11,183 nucleotides of DNA from Candidatus Wolfebacteria bacterium (lineage in GTDB: Bacteria > Patescibacteriota > Minisyncoccia > UBA6257 > UBA9933): the NCBI GenBank assembly GCA_026394835.1, contig JAPLZW010000088.1, forward strand, positions 1 to 11,183, written 5' to 3'. Under the pieces are notes generated by a model, which saw nothing but the letters and a program-made list of their open reading frames with translations, searched no databases and was not told the origin of the DNA. The position numbers and the translations under genes were made by a program. Within the stretch, counting starts at the first letter, position 1. Each line of letters begins with the position of its first letter. Of the stretch, positions 5,593 through 11,183 are shown one piece after another.

Positions 5593-7452
5593 TTAATCGC
5601 TGATACGAAAAGCGGGAGAAGTACAATAGAATACTTGATCCAATAACACAATACCACCTGTGCAAGTATACGCTCTCTGGCAGAAGGTTGCTGAGCGAGC
5701 ATATCCTAAAATCGAGCAAGGGGCTGACGACCGGCAAACTCCATCAACTATCACTCCGTTGGGACAAGAAATGCCACCCGAATGATAAGGATTTAAAACA
5801 GTTATTGCAATTTGACTGGTCGGGCTAATAATACCTTGCGCATTAGAACACACCAGATTGAACATTACTTCACCCTGACTATTTAATTGGAATATCGAGT
5901 TAGGATCAGCATGTTCCATATCAAGCCAGGTAACTGCATACGAGCCGGCCGCAGGACCATTACTATAAATTGTTTGAGCCCATCCTGTTGTTGGCGCGCT
6001 TCTTATAGTACACGAATTAGTATTAGAACTTTTCCAGTTAAGATTAACAGCTGTTGTACGTACCGAGTTGTAATCAAGATACGGCATCGTTAAGGGATTT
6101 TGGTCACTGCCGAAATAATCAATAACAGGCGTTGTAACACAAGCTTGAGTGTTACAAGATTGGCTTTCGGTTCCTGTCGCACAATTTGCCGCTGTCGTAG
6201 CTCTGGTTTGCGTGCCCCCGCCACAAGCGGGGCTTTCGGTTCCTGTCGCACAATTTGCCGCTGTCGTAGCTCTGGTTTGCGTGCCCCCGCCACAAGCGGC
6301 GGAACAAGCTGACCAACTTCCAACGCTTCCCGAACCGCAAGGAGGAGGGCAAACCTGCGTATTGCAAACCTGTGAATCCGCATAGATACTGCAATCAGGA
6401 TTGGTTACGGTACGATGCTGAATGCCGCCACCGCAGGTGACGGAACAAGCTGACCATTGGCCGATACTGCCAACTCCACAAGCAGGAGGAACCTGAGGAC
6501 AAACATCTGTATTGCAAGATTGCGTTTCCGTCACAGCGCTGCAATCCGGATTAGTTACAATTCTGGTTTCTGTTCCTCCGCCACAAGCAGTGGAGCAAGA
6601 CGACCAACCGCCAACGCTCCCGCTTCCGCAAGGAGGAGGACAAGCTTGCGTATTGCAAGACTGGGATTCGGTACGAGTAGAACAATCGGAATTAACGATA
6701 ATTTTTGTCTGCGTTCCTCCTCCGCAAGTGGCGGAACAAGTTGACCAGCCGCCTATGCTTCCATCGCCGCAAGCGTCGGGAGATGCGGGAGCCACGGTTT
6801 TACCAAGACCGACAAAAGTAAGAATTTTTTGAATCATCGATACCGGGTCTGTCACGGAAATCGCGCCGCAATCCTTGGTAACTGTTTGCCCGCCGGAAGA
6901 CACAATGACGCTCGCGGTTTTTCTGCCGGCCGAAGAATAAGTTTTTGTTACGGCGGATTCCGTTCCCGATAACCCGTCGCTTCCGGACCAGGAAAAAGAA
7001 TATGAAGCATTTCCTCCGGAATAAACCGCGTTCCAGGCAACGCTTTGATTTACATTTATCTCGGAGGGAGATGCCGAACAAGCCACCGAAAGCGGCGAAG
7101 TGACTTTCTCCACAAAAGCCGACGAAGCCACAACTGGCAAGGGACCAGGAGAAGAATCGGCGCTGCCGAATATCGGATATAAAATATCATTTACCCTTCC
7201 CAATACCGCTTGGACAAATGCCGCCTTAGCGATTTCAATATCTCCCAATTTTCGCGTCGCAATCGCGCTGCCTATCGCCTGGATCATCACCGACTTGGCT
7301 TGAGCCCTTACTTCCAAAAATTGCTGTCTTGCCTGAATTTTTTGCCCAACCAAGGCGGCTGTAGTCTGGCCGAAAACCGAAGGCGCGAGAATGAAAAAAG
7401 TAAACGCCCCAAAGAGAGAAATGAGATAAATTTTTTTAATCCTTAAATCCAT
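5593..7452 (-). CDS. Exported Cys-rich protein with PKD-like domain and TSP1 repeats
   Basis: The 619-residue product (numbered here from the ATG at 7452) starts with a signal peptide: basic LRIKK, a hydrophobic core to about residue 25, then VFG-Q. A helical segment (about 30-95) precedes a PKD-like beta domain (about 121-201, with FSWSGSDG and TKTYSSAGRKTASVIV). Four TSP1 modules follow at about 228-438, each with WSxCSxxCGGG, a middle NPDC-type cysteine and SQSCNTQAC. The fourth has its latter half duplicated in frame. A second beta domain (about 445-555) and a Cys-rich tail complete it. TSP1 modules mediate extracellular binding in animals and apicomplexans; a surface adhesin role here is inference. 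No LPXTG motif or C-terminal membrane segment is visible. A TTG at 7458 is an alternative start. It lies 18 nt after the upstream surface-protein gene, so cotranscription is likely. Confidence 0.82.
   Translation of the reverse strand: MDLRIKKIYLISLFGAFTFFILAPSVFGQTTAALVGQKIQARQQFLEVRAQAKSVMIQAIGSAIATRKLGDIEIAKAAFVQAVLGRVNDILYPIFGSADSSPGPLPVVASSAFVEKVTSPLSVACSASPSEINVNQSVAWNAVYSGGNASYSFSWSGSDGLSGTESAVTKTYSSAGRKTASVIVSSGGQTVTKDCGAISVTDPVSMIQKILTFVGLGKTVAPASPDACGDGSIGGWSTCSATCGGGTQTKIIVNSDCSTRTESQSCNTQACPPPCGSGSVGGWSSCSTACGGGTETRIVTNPDCSAVTETQSCNTDVCPQVPPACGVGSIGQWSACSVTCGGGIQHRTVTNPDCSIYADSQVCNTQVCPPPCGSGSVGSWSACSAACGGGTQTRATTAANCATGTESPACGGGTQTRATTAANCATGTESQSCNTQACVTTPVIDYFGSDQNPLTMPYLDYNSVRTTAVNLNWKSSNTNSCTIRSAPTTGWAQTIYSNGPAAGSYAVTWLDMEHADPNSIFQLNSQGEVMFNLVCSNAQGIISPTSQIAITVLNPYHSGGISCPNGVIVDGVCRSSAPCSILGYARSATFCQRAYTCTGGIVLLDQVFYCTSPAFRISD
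6139..6771 (-). repeat. Tandem TSP1 module array inside the surface-protein gene
   Basis: Four modules of roughly 47-50 codons recur as diverged direct repeats. Each encodes GxWSxCSxxCGGGxxxR, a central cysteine and xSQxCNTxxC, separated by short proline-rich linkers such as PPP. Divergence between the first three modules indicates older duplications, in contrast to the identical 69-bp pair within the fourth. Confidence 0.8.
6162..6299 (-). repeat. Perfect 69-bp in-frame tandem duplication
   Basis: Positions 6162-6230 and 6231-6299 are identical over all 69 bases. Each copy encodes 23 residues running ACGGGTQTRATTAANCATGT then ESP (first copy in reading order) or ESQ (second copy). The duplication covers the second part of the fourth TSP1 module but not its WSAC segment, so the extra copy is a partial module without its tryptophan. 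Confidence 0.95.
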
Positions 7453-7470
7453 ATTCAAAAACTAACGGTT

Positions 7471-9084
7471 TTAATTTCTCGGCAAAATTTCTATTATTTT
7501 GGGGACCAAACCGACATTAACGGTGGTGGTGAATGAATTGGTGCCGCCGCCGCCCAACACGGAACACGTTAAAGTATAAGCGGTAGTTTGGGAAAGATGG
7601 ATCGTAGCCGAGTCCGATGGGCCGACATTGCCAATACCCTGGTCAATAACGCAGGATGAAGCCCCGGGACAATTCCAAGATAAAGTAGAATTACCAGCCA
7701 ACCCTATAACAGACGGGTTAGCAGAAAATGAGCATTGTCCTCCGCCGCCGGAACCGAAAGAACACGATTGCGTGTTGCAAGTTTGGGCTTCACTTCTTAC
7801 GGTGCCATCCCCATTGCAAACATCTCTTGATTGCGTGCCTCCGCCGCAAGTGGCGGAGCAAGTAGACCAGGAAGTGGCTGTCCCGGCAGAACAATTTCCC
7901 ACCAAAGTCCTGTCTTCGGAAGCAGGAGTGGTTCCGCGCTCAACGATTACCTTCGGCTTATAAGTTCCGCTCACGTCATAAGTATGCGGCACTGTTTTTG
8001 TCGGAGAATTAATGCCATCGCACTTTATTCCGTATTGGTTGGGAGCGCCGCATGTTCCTCCTCCTGCCGGCGAATTCAATGCTCCGCATGAAGTCATGGC
8101 GTTTGAAACGCTTTTGGTCGTGTTATCACAATTCCACCAAAAAGAATAATTTATGGTACCGGTTTCGGTTCCCCCAACAGTCGCCGTCAGGTTGGTTGAG
8201 AGTGGAAACGCGCCGCTTGACGGGTCAGCCGTTAAACCGACTGTCAAAGTTTTAACAACATCAATACTGACGCTAGAGACTGCCGTTCCGACTCTATTAA
8301 AGCAAGTTAAAGTATAAGCAGTGGTTTCTTCCGGCGAAACAAACCGGCTGCCATTTACCGGAACCGCTCCAATGTCCGGCCCCATGTCATTCGTGATATC
8401 GCACCAATCGGCATCGCTTGATTGCCAAGTAAGCAAAGCTGATTCTCCTTTGCTAATTACGGTGTGATTGGTGGTTAATGTCGCCGTAGGGGCTCGATAA
8501 TTAACGGTGACGGTTGTCTGTGATTGAATTTGGCCTCCGCGGCCGGAGCACGTTAACGTGTAAGTAGTTGTATCTCTTGGCGAAACGCTGACGTTTCCCG
8601 AAGCGCCTACTCCGCCAATGCCATTATCTATACTGCAACCTGTAGCATCAGTGCTTGACCATGACAAAATCGAAGAATCTCTGTCGAAAATTGTAGAAGG
8701 GTTGGCGGACAAAGAAGCGGTTGGCACGCAAGCTTGAGTGTTGCAAGCCTGGCTGTTTTGGTACGTGCCTCCGGCAACTGTTGTGCATGTTTGATATTGG
8801 ACTCCTCCCCCGCAAGAAACGGAACAATCTGACCAGCCCCCGCAAGTGGTGCATTCTCCGGGATTATGTTCGTAAACGGATTCGCAGGAAGCCGATAAAA
8901 TACCGCCGCCCTCAACGCCCTTGGGCGAATAGGAAACAGCGGATTTTTCAATTGAGTGGAACGCGGCCGGTTTATTTATAGATCCGGATTTTTGGGAACC
9001 CGCGCCGCCGAAAATAATAATCGCGAGTAAAACAAAAACGCTTAATATCGGATAAATAAAATCCTTCTTCAGGCGCCTTTTCAT
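7471..9084 (-). CDS. Membrane-anchored or secreted protein with Ig-like, PKD-like and TSP1 modules
   Basis: The 537-residue product begins KRRLKKDF followed by a hydrophobic segment (about 9-26) that could be a signal peptide or an N-terminal anchor; no clear cleavage site is seen. Modules in order: TSP1 (about 78-119, WSDCSVSCGGG), two Ig-like beta domains (122-196 and 198-277) each with an SxLSW/ALLTW strand and a TTxYTLTC strand, a PKD-like domain (about 280-395, ending HTYDVSGTYKPKVIV), a second TSP1 (399-441, WSTCSATCGGGTQSR), a Gly-rich linker, and a third Ig-like domain (451-525). The SANPS...CSIDNGIG...TYTLTC wording is common in CPR surface proteins. Cell-surface binding is an inference from the architecture. 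The ATG at 9084 is preceded by TATAAT with 6 nt between them, implying a leaderless mRNA. The next gene follows after 18 nt. Confidence 0.82.
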   Translation of the reverse strand: MKRRLKKDFIYPILSVFVLLAIIIFGGAGSQKSGSINKPAAFHSIEKSAVSYSPKGVEGGGILSASCESVYEHNPGECTTCGGWSDCSVSCGGGVQYQTCTTVAGGTYQNSQACNTQACVPTASLSANPSTIFDRDSSILSWSSTDATGCSIDNGIGGVGASGNVSVSPRDTTTYTLTCSGRGGQIQSQTTVTVNYRAPTATLTTNHTVISKGESALLTWQSSDADWCDITNDMGPDIGAVPVNGSRFVSPEETTAYTLTCFNRVGTAVSSVSIDVVKTLTVGLTADPSSGAFPLSTNLTATVGGTETGTINYSFWWNCDNTTKSVSNAMTSCGALNSPAGGGTCGAPNQYGIKCDGINSPTKTVPHTYDVSGTYKPKVIVERGTTPASEDRTLVGNCSAGTATSWSTCSATCGGGTQSRDVCNGDGTVRSEAQTCNTQSCSFGSGGGGQCSFSANPSVIGLAGNSTLSWNCPGASSCVIDQGIGNVGPSDSATIHLSQTTAYTLTCSVLGGGGTNSFTTTVNVGLVPKIIEILPRN

Positions 9085-9090
9085 ACTTAA

Positions 9091-9096
9091 ATTATA
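9091..9096 (-). promoter_or_regulatory. Perfect -10 box before the surface-protein pair
   Basis: TATAAT on the minus strand lies 6 nt upstream of the ATG at 9084. A start about 7 nt past the box would fall on the start codon itself, so the transcript would be leaderless. No convincing -35 box is seen 16-18 bp upstream (TTTTTA is a poor match), so part of the promoter evidence is missing. Confidence 0.45.
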
Positions 9097-9120
9097 AGTT
9101 ATTAAGCCAAACTTAAAAAG

Positions 9121-9723
9121 TTAGTTATCAACAGATAGTTCCTGATTGCGCTTAATTGTCAGAATCATATTCTCCAATCCTCCGGAAGCTATATCGGGGT
9201 CATTGCCGGGATAAGCTTTCTTCCAATCATCAGGGCTTAATTTCTGGACAGCGGCCAGAGCTTCCGCAAAAATTGCCTCAGCCTCTTTCTTTTTGCCAAG
9301 ATTTAAAAGCGCCACTCCCGAAGAATTCAAAAGCCATGGATTACCCGGACTCCACTTCAAACCTTCTTCACTGACTTTTAGGGCATTCTCATAATCCCCT
9401 GCCTGGAAATAAACCCAAGCCAGGTCATTATGCGCCGCCCAGCTTTTCGGATCCCATTTTAAAAATTCCTGGAAATCAGCTGCGGCTTCGGAAAAATTTT
9501 TGGCATAACCGTTAATCAAGCCGCGGACATAATACGAACGTTTGAAATCCGGAAAATTCTTAATTTCCGTATTTATTTCATTAAGCGCGCGGCTGAAACC
9601 GGCTTTCAAAAAATAAATTCTCGCGAGCTGGTAATGCGGCCCTTCTGCCTGCGGATAAATTCCAAGCGCCCATTCATACAACGTTTGCGCTTTCGCCAAA
9701 TCATAAGTTTGGCTGTCCAACAA
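9121..9723 (-). CDS. Tetratricopeptide-repeat protein
   Basis: The 200-residue product is almost entirely TPR: repeats at roughly 27-60, 61-94, 95-128 and 129-162, with the A-x-x-Y/F, G and N-x-P positions of the consensus (AAHNDLAWVYFQAGDYENAL, LLNSSGVALLNLGKKKEAEA). TPRs form helical protein-binding scaffolds; the partner is unknown. There is no signal peptide. The start is a TTG at 9723 (another TTG follows at 9720), because an in-frame TGA lies at 9738-9736 and no ATG occurs near the beginning. Lack of an ATG and the abrupt entry into repeats leave open a truncated or frameshifted 5' end, for example the C-terminal part of a larger TPR protein. It lies 35 nt after the CYTH gene and 36 nt before the surface-protein pair. 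Confidence 0.8.
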   Translation of the reverse strand: MLDSQTYDLAKAQTLYEWALGIYPQAEGPHYQLARIYFLKAGFSRALNEINTEIKNFPDFKRSYYVRGLINGYAKNFSEAAADFQEFLKWDPKSWAAHNDLAWVYFQAGDYENALKVSEEGLKWSPGNPWLLNSSGVALLNLGKKKEAEAIFAEALAAVQKLSPDDWKKAYPGNDPDIASGGLENMILTIKRNQELSVDN

Positions 9724-9758
9724 TTTTCCGGAGGTTCATAGCAAGGTTGTATTAAATT

Positions 9759-10277
9759 TCAAATACGAACATATCCCAATTCATTCAAATGCGGCTCAAT
9801 ATCGGAATACTTCTTGCCGCACAACATGCCTCCCGCGAATATTTTATCTTGCGTTACGTCAATAAGGCAAAAATCCGGAATCTTAAAAGAGTTTTTAGCC
9901 TCCGGACTTGTAAACTCAAAATCAACCAGCGCTAAACCATCAAGGTCGTCTTTGAATACATCAATTTCCGCCTTAATACCCTCATACATATAATCATAGC
10001 GGATTTTACGCGCTTTTTTACCGGTTATGCCGGCCAAAGAATTAAATTCTTCTTCGCTTAATTTTATCGTATGCTCTTCTTGTTCCGATGAGTCAGTTTC
10101 TTGAATCGGCTGCTTTTTTGTTATTTCAAATAGATTGCCCTTCTTTCTGATTCTCAAAACGGGATGATTGGATTTTTCGGGAATATAAATATCAATAATT
10201 TCTCTATTGGGGAAATCAGCCAGCCTTTCAGGTAATTTCTTTATTAAATATGTTTTCTCTAATTCAATTTCTATCAT
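9759..10277 (-). CDS. CYTH-domain protein (triphosphate tunnel family)
   Basis: The 172-residue product resembles the CYTH/triphosphate tunnel metalloenzyme fold: an acidic N-terminal strand IEIELEKTYLI, then LRIRKKGNLFEITKKQP with alternating basic residues, EEHTIKLSEEEF, the KIRYDYMYEGIKAEIDVF strand pair, LVDFEF, and the final KKYSDIEPHLNELGY. Family members hydrolyse inorganic or organic triphosphates or, as class IV cyclases, make cAMP. The canonical ExExK motif here reads ELEKT, with lysine one position early, so the exact activity is uncertain. The usual length is about 150-200 residues, so it is complete. The ATG at 10277 has TATAAT 10 nt upstream. It is a cytoplasmic protein, and its substrate cannot be read from context. 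Confidence 0.75.
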   Translation of the reverse strand: MIEIELEKTYLIKKLPERLADFPNREIIDIYIPEKSNHPVLRIRKKGNLFEITKKQPIQETDSSEQEEHTIKLSEEEFNSLAGITGKKARKIRYDYMYEGIKAEIDVFKDDLDGLALVDFEFTSPEAKNSFKIPDFCLIDVTQDKIFAGGMLCGKKYSDIEPHLNELGYVRI

Positions 10278-10287
10278 ATTTTTATCA

Positions 10288-10293
10288 ATTATA
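10288..10293 (-). promoter_or_regulatory. Perfect -10 box before the CYTH gene
   Basis: TATAAT on the minus strand ends 10 nt before the ATG at 10277, predicting a leader of only a few nucleotides. No good -35 box is present at 16-18 bp spacing. The box lies between the 10319-10361 hairpin and the gene. Confidence 0.4.
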
Positions 10294-10318
10294 GCCTCTT
10301 TTTATCTATTAACATCTA

Positions 10319-10361
10319 TCTATGAAATCTATCGAAGTTCAACTTCAATAGATTCCATAGA
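10319..10361 (-). terminator. Long hairpin between the methyltransferase and CYTH genes
   Basis: Minus-strand arms of 21 nt (TCTATGGAATCTATTGAAGTT and its partner) pair over their full length across a single central base; the practical loop is about 3-5 nt. Two of the pairs are G-U, so pairing is complete only in minus-strand RNA, while the plus strand has A-C mismatches at those positions. It lies 9 nt after the methyltransferase stop. No U-tract follows, so it may be a factor-dependent terminator or a 3'-end stabiliser rather than a classical intrinsic terminator. Confidence 0.5.
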
Positions 10362-10370
10362 CCATAATAT

Positions 10371-11183
10371 CTATTCTTTCTCGCACCACAGTAAAAATCT
10401 TTTTACCGTATAAGTAAGTTTTTCTCCACGGTCCAGTTTTTCCTGAAGCGCTTCCAAATACTTTAGATGTGTATCTACTGAAAATCCTTCTACGATCCAA
10501 GGAATATTGGTAAGATGATACACAAGCGCTCCCACATCAAGGAAAGTAACTCTGCCGATCCAACTTTCAGCTTGCTTTATAGTAAAGCCGTTTGCGATTA
10601 ACTTTTTCGATACTTCTTCAAGGTTGTTGTCCGGCCATTTTGGCTTAGCGCCGAAAAATGCCTGAAGATCTTCCATATCTCTGCCATCCACTTGCTGGGT
10701 CAAGAACTGGCCGCCAGGCTGAAGTATTCTCGCAATTTCTTGAATAGCTAATCCTCCGTGTCGGTTAAGCACAAGATCAAATTCCTCATCGTGGAAAGGA
10801 TATGGTCCCGCATCTTTAATTTCCAAAACTTGAGCTCCTAATGGTTTAAGTTCTTCTTCAGCGACCTCAACGTTCGGATGCCAGCCTTCAATTGCGACAG
10901 TGTGGGATGGGAAAGGAGCGAGAGCGGAAAACCTTTCTCCTCCACCAGTAGCTATATCCAGAACAGACTTGGAATTTTGAACCAATTCTTTAGCTATGGC
11001 CTGATAATCCCAAGACGGTTCCTCCCAAACAATCCTATCTTTGGTATACGAAAACTTCCAACCCTTAAAAGGAGTAGCTTCGTCCTTTTTCCATTGTTTA
11101 TAATGAAGATTCATATGTGGCGCTAGTTCAATTTTCAGTTTATGGCTAAAATATCTTAGCAAGTATGTAATCAGCTGTTTCAT
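10371..11183 (-). CDS. Class I SAM-dependent methyltransferase (5' end at window edge)
   Basis: The 270 visible codons contain a Rossmann methyltransferase core: motif I VLDIATGGGERF (74-85), an acidic residue ending the second strand (IEG, Glu99), FDLVLNRHG (135-143) and the post-core helix/strand EIARILQPGGQFLTQQV (149-165). The C-terminal half (WIGRVTFLDVGALVYHLTNI, ending FLLWCEKE) resembles uncharacterised small-molecule methyltransferases of the Methyltransf_11/25 type. The substrate cannot be inferred. The ATG at 11183 coincides with the window edge, so upstream codons cannot be excluded; an internal ATG at residue 24 (MNLHYKQWKK) is another possible start. It is separated from the CYTH gene by 93 nt containing a hairpin. 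Confidence 0.85.
   Translation of the reverse strand: MKQLITYLLRYFSHKLKIELAPHMNLHYKQWKKDEATPFKGWKFSYTKDRIVWEEPSWDYQAIAKELVQNSKSVLDIATGGGERFSALAPFPSHTVAIEGWHPNVEVAEEELKPLGAQVLEIKDAGPYPFHDEEFDLVLNRHGGLAIQEIARILQPGGQFLTQQVDGRDMEDLQAFFGAKPKWPDNNLEEVSKKLIANGFTIKQAESWIGRVTFLDVGALVYHLTNIPWIVEGFSVDTHLKYLEALQEKLDRGEKLTYTVKRFLLWCEKE

Noticed and set aside
6139..6771. Regularly spaced repeats resembling a CRISPR array
   Set aside because: The repeats are diverged, in frame and encode TSP1 modules; there are no constant repeats with unique spacers.
5593..9084. Eukaryotic contamination or transfer suggested by TSP1 domains
   Set aside because: The genes are intronless, have bacterial export signals and spacing, and sit between bacterial operons. 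TSP1-like modules with GGGTQTR and SQSCNTQAC wording are known to me from CPR surface proteins.
9085..9120. Terminator between the TPR gene and the surface-protein pair
   Set aside because: Only a 5-bp AACTT/AAGTT pairing is present, too weak to call; the spacer is better explained by the TATAAT box.

Overview
This window looks like a chromosomal segment of a Candidate Phyla Radiation bacterium, most likely a Parcubacteria-type (Patescibacteria) lineage. The reasons are compact minus-strand operons, an RNA polymerase alpha subunit without its C-terminal domain, secreted proteins built from thrombospondin type 1 (TSP1) and Ig/PKD-like modules, short palindromic elements in several intergenic spacers, and start codons that mostly lack a Shine-Dalgarno sequence. 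TGA acts as a stop, so the window shows no sign of the Gracilibacteria/SR1 recoding. The lineage is inferred from these traits, not from a search.

Every gene I can support is on the minus strand, so the layout is best read from the right end. Positions 11183-9121 hold a class I SAM-dependent methyltransferase (5' end at the window edge), a spacer with a strong hairpin, a CYTH-domain protein and a TPR protein. Positions 9084-5593 hold two consecutive genes for large exported Cys-rich proteins with TSP1 and Ig/PKD-like modules. One of them carries a perfect in-frame 69-bp tandem duplication.

Positions 5519-2372 are the end of a ribosomal supercluster in canonical order: infA, rpmJ, rpsM, rpsK, rpsD, rpoA, rplQ. 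The 38-codon rpmJ is easily missed but is clearly present. After a terminator/promoter overlap come tuf and rpsJ (2226-695). They end in a strong hairpin terminator that lies inside a larger imperfect inverted repeat. The left edge (424-1) is the N-terminal part of ftsE with a well-formed promoter.

Functionally the window joins core information processing (translation initiation, both ribosomal subunits, transcription, elongation) to a cell-envelope module that may mediate surface contact. I see no tRNA, rRNA, CRISPR array, transposase or phage gene. The most interesting signals are the TSP1/Ig surface-protein pair with its recent internal duplication, perfect TATAAT boxes placed 6-10 nt from start codons (leaderless or near-leaderless mRNAs), two sites where a promoter -35 box sits in the loop of the preceding hairpin, and a spacer hairpin fully paired only as minus-strand RNA.
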